DNA of 64,000 bases, taken from an uncultured Eubacteriales bacterium (GTDB lineage: Bacteria; Bacillota; Clostridia; Christensenellales; Borkfalkiaceae). The stretch spans positions 1 to 64,000 of the forward strand of contig UQHL01000008.1 of NCBI GenBank assembly GCA_900540805.1, given 5' to 3'. The translations under genes were made by a program, and so were the position numbers. The stretch's first letter is position 1, and each line of letters opens with the position of its first letter. The notes under the pieces are model-generated. The model had not been told where the DNA came from. It saw nothing but the letters and a program-made list of their open reading frames with translations, and made no database searches. Below are positions 26,510 to 34,081 of this stretch, in pieces.

Positions 26510-27277
26510 TCAGCATTCAAACAGCCAATAGACTTTTTCGTCCGCTACTTCATAGCCCAATTTTTTTTGTAGATTCAACGATTTTGAATTATTTTCTATA
26601 ATATGTCCGTAGGGAATCCTTCCCTCGCTTAAAAAAACGTTGATCATAAAACATTCAAGCTCCTCGCCGTAGCCGCGGCGGCGATATTCGGGGAATACCT
26701 GCAACAGTCCCATGCTTCCTTCGGGATGCCGGCCGATAAATCCGACAAATTCTCCTTCTCCCGTAACCCCGCACCAGATCTGTCCCGCCGCACAGAGCTT
26801 CTCGATATTTTCGGGGGATTCGAGGTGATATTCTTTTTTGATCGTTTCAATCTCTACCCGCTCGGGCTTACGGAACGAAAGCATTCCGCGCAAAGCCCGA
26901 GGTTCTTTTGAGCAATAGACAACTTGAAAACACGCCGTTTCTCCCTCCACATTCAGCATTTCATACGCTGCCGCGCGGGCGTTTTCTCCGTGCGCTACCA
27001 ACAAGCCGCTGCGTTCTCTCAAAGAGTTTTCGTCCAACGTTTCCAAAATCCTTTTTGCGGCAGCCTTTTCCTCCGAGGCCAGCATATGGATGCCGCTCGA
27101 TTTTTCATAGAGCAAAACTCCGTCCCTGCCCGCATAAAGAATTTTTGCGGCGCCCCTCGAAACGCATTCCGCCATATCCGTATATAATTTTTTGTTACGC
27201 CCGAAATATTTCAAAGCCAACGCCTCTTTTTTACTTTCCGCCGCACGTTCGGCGCAACATTCCGTTATAGTCGTCAT
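26510..27277 (-). CDS. GNAT family N-acetyltransferase
   Basis: 255 residues. The C-terminal half is a GNAT domain with the acetyl-CoA loop in VFPEYRRRGYGEELE and the closing motif NSKSLNLQKKLGYE; the N-terminal half is a less conserved alpha/beta region, as in two-domain GNATs that act on small molecules or peptides. A strong bidirectional terminator lies at its 5' side. Substrate unknown. Confidence 0.85.
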   Translation of the reverse strand: MTTITECCAERAAESKKEALALKYFGRNKKLYTDMAECVSRGAAKILYAGRDGVLLYEKSSGIHMLASEEKAAAKRILETLDENSLRERSGLLVAHGENARAAAYEMLNVEGETACFQVVYCSKEPRALRGMLSFRKPERVEIETIKKEYHLESPENIEKLCAAGQIWCGVTGEGEFVGFIGRHPEGSMGLLQVFPEYRRRGYGEELECFMINVFLSEGRIPYGHIIENNSKSLNLQKKLGYEVADEKVYWLFEC

Positions 27278-27294
27278 CTGTTTACCTTTGAAAA

Positions 27295-27318
27295 GCCGGG
27301 GCGCAATTACGCCCCGGC
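27295..27318 (-). terminator. Strong terminator after the 48-residue peptide gene
   Basis: Perfect 9-bp GC-rich stem GCCGGGGCG/CGCCCCGGC with a 6-base loop, followed by TTTT on both sides when read in the matching direction. Confidence 0.75.
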
Positions 27319-27338
27319 CCTTTTACTGTTTTTTTGTT

Positions 27339-27485
27339 TCACTTATTATCCAAAAATACGTCTTGTCCGTAATTCCAGTCGCAGTCGTATCCGAAATTGT
27401 CCGTCGTCTTTCCGCCGCTTGTCCGAATTGCGTCGTCTTCTTCAAACCGTAAAATTTCCGCCGTCGGGCTTTCATATTTTTTCAT
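27339..27485 (-). CDS. 48-residue peptide of unknown function
   Basis: Short gene starting MKKYESPTAEILRFEEDDA, followed by IRTSGGKTTDNFGYD and CDWNYGQDVF, ending LDNK. It has a good ribosome binding site (AAAGGA, six bases), its own consensus promoter and a strong terminator, which together make it real. The protein is acidic, has one cysteine and no signal peptide or TM helix. The pattern (basic start, an acidic middle, TSGG) recalls short orphan peptides of gut Firmicutes and some RiPP leaders, but no modification enzyme is nearby. Function unknown. Confidence 0.7.
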   Translation of the reverse strand: MKKYESPTAEILRFEEDDAIRTSGGKTTDNFGYDCDWNYGQDVFLDNK

Positions 27486-27511
27486 TTTTCGTCCTTTGTG
27501 ATATGTTTGAT

Positions 27512-27540
27512 ATTTTAATACTTTTTTAATAAATTGTCAA
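27512..27540 (-). promoter_or_regulatory. Promoter of the 48-residue peptide gene
   Basis: Minus-strand TTGACA, 17 bp, TAAAAT. The -35 box overlaps the end of the upstream gene. Confidence 0.75.
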
Positions 27541-28196
27541 AAATTTTCTATACGAATTATCTTTTTCATGCGCTCTATCGGATACGGAACAGCCGTCGTC
27601 CGATAATATTCGATAGATGTAACCTTTCCGTAAACCCGCTCGTTTTCCTCGCCGAAAGGAATGAGCACTTTCGCCCCCGCTTCGATTTCCCCGTCCCATA
27701 GGTAGGAATATTCTTTTGAGGATTTTTCCGTAACGACGCCAAGATAACGCACCGTCCCCTGCGGCAGGCGTTCGCCGATATCCAATTTTAGTCCATAATC
27801 CGCCAAAAAAACGTTTATGAGCTTTTTTAGCGCCAAAAGAGCCGCTTCTTCCATCCCGTCGAGCATAAATTTGACCTTCTTCCCGTCCGAAAAGACAAAA
27901 CGGACGTAATTGGCGGCATAGCCAAAACAAGGCGAGGAATTTTCCGCTCTATTGGAAAATGATTGAATATACGAGCCTAAGGCTTCCAATATATTTTCCG
28001 CCTTGGAACTGTCGATGGCCGAAAACGGTTGTCGAGGGAAAAGATTTCCGAAAAAATCTAAAACAATCTTCCCATCTGAAAAAACCTGTACAAAATTTTT
28101 TACTTTTCCCTTTATACCGTAACGTTTATCGGGAGAATTATGCAAAAGAATATCCGCGCGATATTCGAGAGTAAAACCTGTCAATATTTTTGCCAT
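27537..28196 (-). CDS. Hypothetical protein with PriA-like C-terminal motif
   Basis: 219 residues. Not recognised with certainty. The last 70 residues (TVRYLGVVTEKSSKEYSYLW, KVLIPFGEENERVYGKVTS) resemble the small beta domain found at the PriA N-terminus and in related Firmicute proteins. The N-terminal part starts MAKILTGFTLEY and looks alpha/beta. Weak ribosome binding site. No operon partner. Confidence 0.65.
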   Translation of the reverse strand: MAKILTGFTLEYRADILLHNSPDKRYGIKGKVKNFVQVFSDGKIVLDFFGNLFPRQPFSAIDSSKAENILEALGSYIQSFSNRAENSSPCFGYAANYVRFVFSDGKKVKFMLDGMEEAALLALKKLINVFLADYGLKLDIGERLPQGTVRYLGVVTEKSSKEYSYLWDGEIEAGAKVLIPFGEENERVYGKVTSIEYYRTTAVPYPIERMKKIIRIENF

Positions 28197-28368
28197 TTTA
28201 CCGTAATTTCCCTACGCATTTATATTAAATTTTTAATCGCAAGGATATTATATCATAGATTTATTGATAATTCAATACTTTTCCAAAATTTTCTTTTAAA
28301 ATTTTGGAAACTAAAATTATTTACGGACAGACATTGCAACGGGACATTTCAACCAAAATATATTCCCC

Positions 28369-28397
28369 TTGACTAATTTTCCAAAATATGATAAAAT
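28369..28397 (+). promoter_or_regulatory. Promoter of the HARE-HTH gene
   Basis: TTGACT, 17 bp, TAAAAT, about 35 bases before the start codon. Confidence 0.75.
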
Positions 28398-28431
28398 ATA
28401 AATATGTAAATTAAAATGAACAGAGGAAAAG

Positions 28432-29391
28432 ATGATGCAATATGGCTTTAAGAATTTTGCCGAAGATGTTTTGAATACCGTGCAAAAACCGTTGAGTATA
28501 ATGGAAATTTGGGAAGAGGGTATTAGGCTAGGATTAAATAAAAAACTGGGTTCATCAGGAAAAACGCCTTGGGCCACGCTTGGCGCACGACTTTACACGG
28601 ATATTAAATTAAATGATCAGTCAAACTTCAAACAAATTTCCAGAAGACCTGCCCTTTTTGCATTAAAAAGCCAAATTTTCGCAGTTTCAGAAGTTAATAA
28701 AAGACAGCTTGAATCCGAAACCGTACCCGTAAAATGCTCTTATGAAGAGAGAGCCTTACATGCAGTCTTGGCCAAATATCTGGAAACGAGTAGTTATTTT
28801 ATGTGTCCGGTAAAAACCGTATATCATGAAAAATCTAAAAAGGGAAAACTGCACCAGGACAAATGGACATATCCCGATTTAATCGGAATATATTTTCCGT
28901 TTGAGGATTATGAAGCTTTGACGCTTAAAACATTGAAACTTTTCAATGAACAACCGTATAAAGTATTTTCCTTTGAAATGAAGCAAAAACTTGATCTTGG
29001 AAATTTGCGAAGCGAATATTTCCAAGCCGTATCAAATTCGTCATGGGCGAACGAGGGCTATTTGGTCGCTCCGATTATTACAACTGAAAACGAAGATTTT
29101 ATGAGCGAACTAACACTTTTAAATAATTCTTTCGGTATTGGAGTTATAAAATTAAATATAGAGATTCCTGAAGAAAGCGAAATTTTATTTCGCTCAAAAT
29201 TAAAACAACATTTAGATATCAATATGCTTGACAAACTGATTTTGAAAAATAAAGATGTTGCTTCTCTATTTCAATGCGTTTTAGAGAGTCAGTCACTCGA
29301 AAAAATTGTCGATAAAGAAAAAATATTTGATCCCGTATTAGACGATAATGCTTATCAAAAATACCTGAAGGATAAAAAACTGCGCCTATGA
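28432..29391 (+). CDS. HARE-HTH plus PD-(D/E)XK nuclease-like protein (HrgA-like)
   Basis: 319 residues. The N-terminal 80 residues form a HARE-HTH domain (PLSIMEIWEEGIRLGL, KTPWATLGARLYTDI), a winged helix known from restriction endonucleases and chromatin proteins. The C-terminal part resembles HrgA-type proteins and shows spaced PD (YPDLIGIYF) and ExK (FSFEMKQKLD) motifs that fit a PD-(D/E)XK nuclease core. A site-specific nuclease or modification-dependent defence protein is the best guess. It is AT-rich, has its own promoter, and no methylase gene is adjacent, unlike classical restriction-modification. GAGGAAAAG precedes two in-frame ATGs. Confidence 0.75.
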   Translation: MMQYGFKNFAEDVLNTVQKPLSIMEIWEEGIRLGLNKKLGSSGKTPWATLGARLYTDIKLNDQSNFKQISRRPALFALKSQIFAVSEVNKRQLESETVPVKCSYEERALHAVLAKYLETSSYFMCPVKTVYHEKSKKGKLHQDKWTYPDLIGIYFPFEDYEALTLKTLKLFNEQPYKVFSFEMKQKLDLGNLRSEYFQAVSNSSWANEGYLVAPIITTENEDFMSELTLLNNSFGIGVIKLNIEIPEESEILFRSKLKQHLDINMLDKLILKNKDVASLFQCVLESQSLEKIVDKEKIFDPVLDDNAYQKYLKDKKLRL

Positions 29392-30068
29392 AACATCTTT
29401 GCTCCCTTTATATTTCGTATCTCTTTGCCGTCCTCCGTCCGTATTTTTTACCCGCACGAGATTGCCGGTGCCGCCTCCATATCTTTGGTCAACAATTTTT
29501 TATAAGTCATATCTGTGGCAAAAGCCCCTAAGGGCACGGTAGCCGTCAAGAAGATTTTTCTGCAGGAAAGTCCCGTTGAAAGCGGTATCGCTCCGATGGC
29601 CGCCTGCACCGCGGCTTTAGGCGTGTAGGAAATCATACAGAAAAGTCGTCTTTTGAAATTTAATTTGGATTTTTCTATATACCCCCAAATTTGTCAGAAA
29701 TGGCATATCATTTCTCCTTACTTATTTTTAGAATCCTTTTACCGTCGATATTTTTTGTTTACAAAATGCAACATGACTCTATAGTTTAATTTTTTTGTAA
29801 AAGCGCCAACAAAAAAAGCTGACGAGTTCTGCATTATATACAGAAGTCATCAGCATATATAAGCAATTCAAGCCTCAACCAAAAAAGCACTTCATTCTTA
29901 CAATAAAAAATTATTGCGTGAAGTTGAATCTTTTACAGCCTTATAATAGACGTTCTAAAAACGAACCCGCACTACGAGATTTATAATGAGGGTTCGTTTT
30001 CTTTTACAATTGGTGGAGCATGAAAATCCTAAATCAAACAAGAGCCTATAGTAATTTCAAAATTAAAC
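29392..30068. other. 677-bp gap: hairpins and no convincing gene
   Basis: A 62-codon minus-strand frame (29448-29636) has no ribosome binding site. An imperfect inverted repeat (GCTGA...TCAGC) spans 29817-29853. A terminator lies at 29958-30000. The rest is AT-rich and looks non-coding, possibly the scar of lost genes. Confidence 0.5.
29958..30000. terminator. Bidirectional terminator
   Basis: 11-bp stem AAAACGAACCC/GGGTTCGTTTT with a 21-base loop, then CTTTT on the plus strand and TTAGAA on the minus strand. On the minus strand it would end the lipoprotein/propeller operon. Confidence 0.6.
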
Positions 30069-30842
30069 TCAACTGCAATAATCGCCAAACAAATGCTGCG
30101 CTTCTATCGGTATATCGATTCTTCCCGTGTTAGGGAAAAACTGAAAAGATACGTCACTTTCAAAAGTTTCGATGTTTCCCTTATATCCGGTAAGCTCATA
30201 AGTATATTTGAAAATAATTTTAGTTAGCTCATCGGCTTCCGATAAAAATATTGTTTCTTTCAGCTGCGTTATTTGATTCGGCTGACCATATCCGGGCCAG
30301 GCGCAATACCCGAAATATACTTTGTTTGCGTCGAATTTCGTCGTATATTCAAAGACAATAGAATTGTCGTCGTTTTGAGACACTGCTTGAGGCATCACGA
30401 TTTCTTTTCGGCGAAACGTATTACGGCTTTGCATATATTCTTCCAATGTTCCCGTGAACGTAGTATTATAAGCATAGCCTGACCAGGAGCTGTAACTTAC
30501 CTCCTGATTGTTATAGCTATATATAGGTTTGCTGTTAGGTACCGAGTTTGCGTTCTCGGTCTTTGTAATAGTATCTCCGTTAAATCTATGGTAAGAAAAG
30601 ACACACTTTGAAGCCCTGTTGCCATGAGATTTCCATTCGGTTATGGTTTTCCAACTATCATTAGCATAAAAAACATCTAATGCGGCTTCCACTTTCATAA
30701 TCAATTCCGAGGAGTTTTCCGAAAAATTTTCTGAGGGGTTTGAGGTAATTTCAGTTTCACAAACCGTTTTACAACTGCCCAAAAATAGTGTATAAGAGCA
30801 TAACAGCACAATAGAAATGCCGACAATCTTAATTTTTTTCAT
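30069..30842 (-). CDS. Lipoprotein of unknown function
   Basis: 257 residues. Signal peptide MKKIKIVGISIVLL with lipobox LFLGSC; the mature part starts with a Ser/Asn/Glu-rich linker and is beta-rich (VYFGYCAWPGYGQ, FSYHRFNGDTI). The shape recalls LppX/DUF-type lipoproteins that bind hydrophobic ligands, but no family is certain. The ribosome binding site is weak (AAAGAA). It follows the propeller gene by 32 bp and is probably co-transcribed. Confidence 0.7.
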   Translation of the reverse strand: MKKIKIVGISIVLLCSYTLFLGSCKTVCETEITSNPSENFSENSSELIMKVEAALDVFYANDSWKTITEWKSHGNRASKCVFSYHRFNGDTITKTENANSVPNSKPIYSYNNQEVSYSSWSGYAYNTTFTGTLEEYMQSRNTFRRKEIVMPQAVSQNDDNSIVFEYTTKFDANKVYFGYCAWPGYGQPNQITQLKETIFLSEADELTKIIFKYTYELTGYKGNIETFESDVSFQFFPNTGRIDIPIEAQHLFGDYCS

Positions 30843-30874
30843 ATTTTTCTTTAGCAATAAAAGCTTTTTAATAA

Positions 30875-31672
30875 TTATATTGAAGTGACATAGAAGTAAT
30901 TAACTCCTGAACCAAACACAAAAAATTTATTCGACTTTTTTACCACTTGCCCTGCAATATCACTATATTCTGCTATATTTCTTTTTTTCTCACTATCATA
31001 AAGAATAGTACTTGACTGATTACCCTTCGGGGATATACATGCCGAATAGCGTCCGTCATAATAAGATATCCCTATATTACTGTAACGGCTTCCGAACAGA
31101 TATCCGGACGGAACGATTGTTGCATACACCTCCGCTTCCAATGTGTAACCGGTTTCCGTGTCAAACAAGTATCCGAAAACACTTAAATAATTACCGGATA
31201 TATACGGTCTGGGCGAGTAGTCATTGCGGCTCCACACCAAGGTCTGTCTGCCGCTTTTATCTATTTTATATAGAACATTTGTAGTTCCGCTCCCACCGCC
31301 TACGTACAAGTCTCCTGTATTTTTGTCGGTAAGTACGATAGGATAATTTCCATAGCGAAAAGAGTTTTCGTTTAATGGTTTCACGTTGCCTGAAGTTATA
31401 CTGTAAGTATATACTTCATCATCGTAACGCGTTCCGCAATAGTAGACTGCATCGGCATACACAGCGACCTTAAAAACCGTTTCAGCCGTCTCTGCATAAT
31501 TAACGCTCCAGTTCTTTATGTTTATCACTGCAAATTTCATGGAATTGCCCATTGCAACAGCAATCGTGTCTCCGTGCACATCTATATCGACCGGAACAAA
31601 TAAAAACCGCATCGAGCGGACAGGTGCGTATGAATTAGCGTCGATCACCTCAACCGTTCGTCTTTCCGACAT
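30875..31672 (-). CDS. Beta-propeller-like protein, 5' end uncertain or eroded
   Basis: 265 residues from the ATG chosen (MSERRTVEVID). Repeated segments such as TIAVAMGNSMKFAVI, NTGDLYVGGGSGTTN and SGNYLSVFGYLFD fit a YncE/WD-like propeller. The frame stays open upstream to 31897, but a consensus promoter (31749-31777) lies inside that extension, so those codons are probably not translated. The chosen ATG has its GAGGGA 17 bases away, too far, so the gene may have lost its original start and signal peptide. It is paired with the following lipoprotein gene. Confidence 0.55.
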   Translation of the reverse strand: MSERRTVEVIDANSYAPVRSMRFLFVPVDIDVHGDTIAVAMGNSMKFAVINIKNWSVNYAETAETVFKVAVYADAVYYCGTRYDDEVYTYSITSGNVKPLNENSFRYGNYPIVLTDKNTGDLYVGGGSGTTNVLYKIDKSGRQTLVWSRNDYSPRPYISGNYLSVFGYLFDTETGYTLEAEVYATIVPSGYLFGSRYSNIGISYYDGRYSACISPKGNQSSTILYDSEKKRNIAEYSDIAGQVVKKSNKFFVFGSGVNYFYVTSI

Positions 31673-31748
31673 AAGCAGATAAATGTATTTTCCCTCTATT
31701 ACTGCCTTATCAATAATTGCTTTATCATCCGCTTTAAAGTTTGCTTTT

Positions 31749-31777
31749 AGTATAATACATAGCTCATAAAATGTCAA
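31749..31777 (-). promoter_or_regulatory. Promoter of the propeller/lipoprotein pair
   Basis: Minus-strand TTGACA, 17 bp, TATACT. It lies within the open frame of the propeller gene and shows that the upstream codons are not part of the product. Confidence 0.75.
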
Positions 31778-31977
31778 TATAAAAAAAGAAAATAACCCTA
31801 CTCCGCCGCTATTTATTGCGCGTTTTAGGTCGTTCGTGGCAGACAGGAGGAATTTGCGCCGCTGGCGCAAAAGCGTCGTTGCTCGCCCGCTTTCCACAAA
31901 AATCTTTTCTTATCATTTCTCGATCCTCGCACAAACCATCGGAAGCGGAGTTTCTTCAATCGCCCCCTGCCACCACG

Positions 31978-32007
31978 AAAAAAGCACCCAAATAAGGGTG
32001 CCTTTTT
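31978..32007 (-). terminator. tRNA-Ala terminator
   Basis: GCACCC/GGGTGC stem with A and T tracts on both sides, directly after the 3' CCA of the tRNA on the minus strand. Confidence 0.75.
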
Positions 32008-32008
32008 A

Positions 32009-32084
32009 TGGTGGAGCTAAGGGGAGTCGAACCCCTGACCTTTTGAATGCCATTCAAACGCGCTACCAACTGCGCTATAACCCC
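32009..32084 (-). tRNA. tRNA-Ala (anticodon GGC)
   Basis: 76 bases with encoded CCA. Acceptor stem GGGGTTA/TAGCTCC, D-loop AGTTGGTA, anticodon loop ATGGCAT closed by TTTGA/TCAAA, T-loop TTCGACT closed by AGGGG/CCCCT. Consensus promoter upstream and terminator downstream. It stands alone. Confidence 0.95.
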
Positions 32085-32104
32085 ATAAATTTTTCAACGT
32101 TATT

Positions 32105-32133
32105 ATTTTACAAGATTTTTGAAGTTTTGTCAA
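32105..32133 (-). promoter_or_regulatory. tRNA-Ala promoter
   Basis: Minus-strand TTGACA, 17 bp, TAAAAT. Confidence 0.8.
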
Positions 32134-32600
32134 GCAAAATTTCAGTCTTTTCTATAATTTAATTATTTCTCTTTTGTCAAAAAAATTAAACTTTTCCCGA
32201 CGAAAGGTAAAAGTCTAAAGGCGCTCTCTTTTGAGATTACTTTGTATAAATCACCTCTCCCCGTCAGAAGCTGACAGAGAGAGTGCTTTTTGATTTCAGA
32301 ATTTTACATTGCCTACAAAACATGGCTTTTGGAGAATGCTATTAAAATAAGAACAAGCCTATACGTTTGATACGGCAGGCTCAACCATCGCCGCCGAGTT
32401 TCCGTATAACGAGAGCGAAATACCGCAACGTTTTATTACCCTTAAATTTTTGTCTCGGTTCTCTTTGGCAAAAGCACTTGCTAATTTGTCCGTGTTCTTC
32501 TTATACTAAAAATCTGCGACTTTGCCCTAAATTGCAACTTTTACGCCTGCTTTCATCGCACGATTATTTGTATGCGACTTAATAATAGAGACACGGGCGT
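32134..32600. other. Gap after tRNA-Ala with possible gene remnant
   Basis: No intact gene. Plus-strand bases about 32352-32508 read as a coding-like stretch (YTFDTAGSTIAAEFPYNE) with no start codon and a stop just before it, so it may be a remnant. An imperfect hairpin centred on GTCAG-AAG-CTGAC lies near 32270. Confidence 0.4.
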
Positions 32601-33824
32601 TTATAATTTTTCCTTTTCCTCACTTTGGTCGTTCCGACGCCTTTTCTTTTCCGCATACATGCCCGGTGTCTCGCCCACATAGCGATTGAATACCTTTATA
32701 AAGTAACTTGGGGAACTGAATCCCAAGGCGTTGCTGATCTCTGCCATTGTCCGATCGTTATTTCCCAGCAACTCCTTCGCTTCAAGCACCCGCTCGCGTT
32801 GCACAAACGAAGAAAACGTTTCCCCCGTCAAAGAAACGAACAAACGGGAAAAATATTTTGGTTCCAGCCCTACTTCCCGTGAAACCTCCTCCAAACGAAT
32901 GGGCGAATGTAAATGCAAAAGAATATATTTTACACTGCGCTTAATATAGGGGGAAGTCTGCTCCAGCGGCGCGCGTCGGGAAGCCTCCTTCACCCGCTGC
33001 GCAAAATGCAACAATATTTCCGAAAGGAGCGGAATAAAGTCCTCGTCGTTTGTCACCCGACTTAACTTCTTAAAATATAAGTTATTTACATTGAACGCCT
33101 CGGCATAATCCAAGCCCCCCGTGACGGCTGCCCGCGTCGCCAGTGCAACCAAAGCAACCGCTTCAAATAGATTTTGATCGTGTGTTCCTTTGGCATCCGT
33201 AACTTTAACCTGGGGAAGCTTAAAATTCCGAACGGCATCCACGTTTCCCCTGGCAACGTAGGTTAGCAGCTTACTTTCGATTTCGGGCGCATACAACGTC
33301 TTGCGCACTTCTTGTCTGTTTTCGAAAAGAATCTCCGGCAGCCCGTCCGTGCACGCGGACAGAGTGCATTTCTCCAGCTTCTTTTCAAGCATGCGAGGCT
33401 CATACGCAGTTTTGGTGCAGATTTCCGCCAATACGGCAAGCAAGCGGCTAAACCCCGAAAGAGAAACCGTGTTCAGCAATAATAAAACCTCTTTGATACT
33501 TTCCGCGCGAAACAAGATATACCCTGCGCCCTTGCCCCCGCCGGCGTAAGGGTGCACCTCATAGGCGGGGCCGGCTATTAGAGTAAGCTCCTCCCCGCCC
33601 TCCGAAAAGGAAAAGCTGCCGTACAGCTCTTGCGAGTCGAATTTTTTGATACGGGGCGCCGCTTCCGCCCCGATAAATGAAGACAAAAATTTTTGTATGT
33701 TTTTCTTTTCGCCCAGCTTTGCGTCCGCAACGGTAGAAAAACGCAGCTCTGCTTGCCCGTCTATTATCCAAAGCGGAATACCGCTCTTTTCCGCCAAATA
33801 TGATAAAACTCCACTGAAAATCAT
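32601..33824 (-). CDS. AraC-family transcriptional regulator (YesN-like)
   Basis: 407 residues. The C-terminal 100 residues hold two helix-turn-helix motifs (IRLEEVSREVGLEPKYFSRL; MAEISNALGFSSPSYFIKVF). The N-terminal 300 residues look like a PocR-type sensory region (GIPLWIIDGQAELRFS) with a following helical domain. It is convergent in position with nothing and follows the terminator of the sugar cluster, so it is a separate unit, probably controlling that cluster. Confidence 0.88.
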   Translation of the reverse strand: MIFSGVLSYLAEKSGIPLWIIDGQAELRFSTVADAKLGEKKNIQKFLSSFIGAEAAPRIKKFDSQELYGSFSFSEGGEELTLIAGPAYEVHPYAGGGKGAGYILFRAESIKEVLLLLNTVSLSGFSRLLAVLAEICTKTAYEPRMLEKKLEKCTLSACTDGLPEILFENRQEVRKTLYAPEIESKLLTYVARGNVDAVRNFKLPQVKVTDAKGTHDQNLFEAVALVALATRAAVTGGLDYAEAFNVNNLYFKKLSRVTNDEDFIPLLSEILLHFAQRVKEASRRAPLEQTSPYIKRSVKYILLHLHSPIRLEEVSREVGLEPKYFSRLFVSLTGETFSSFVQRERVLEAKELLGNNDRTMAEISNALGFSSPSYFIKVFNRYVGETPGMYAEKKRRRNDQSEEKEKL

Positions 33825-34038
33825 AATCTCTCGTTTATCAGACCGCGCTTTTCATATGTTCAAACGGCCTTTTTACCTCCTGTTTTGGATTATATCACAA
33901 ACCGACAAATTTTTCAAGTTTTTTATATTATAATTAAAAAACATCGGTCCCAGAGTCCTTTTGCGGCCGCCTTTAAGCTTTGAATGAACTTCAACGTCAA
34001 TCTCTGGAGCCGCGTATTTCGGAAATTTTGCTTTATAC

Positions 34039-34076
34039 AAAAAAATATCCTCCACTTCAGCGGGGGATATTTTTTT
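34039..34076 (-). terminator. Terminator of the carbohydrate cluster
   Basis: Long stem of A-tract, ATATCCTCC and its GGGGGATAT complement with T tract on the minus-strand side, just after the last gene. Works in both directions on paper. Confidence 0.75.
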
Positions 34077-34081
34077 GTAGT

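Noticed and set aside
29448..29636. 62-codon minus-strand frame (MISYTPKAAVQ)
   Set aside because: No ribosome binding site, promoter or recognisable family; possibly a remnant, not supported as a gene.
31780..31975. Region downstream of tRNA-Ala as a coding gene (arginine-rich N-terminus of the propeller frame)
   Set aside because: The internal promoter at 31749-31777 shows these codons lie upstream of transcription start.
33873..34055. 60-codon minus-strand frame ending in DIIQNRR
   Set aside because: It lies between the cluster terminator and the AraC gene, has no start signals and overlaps the terminator-proximal DNA.
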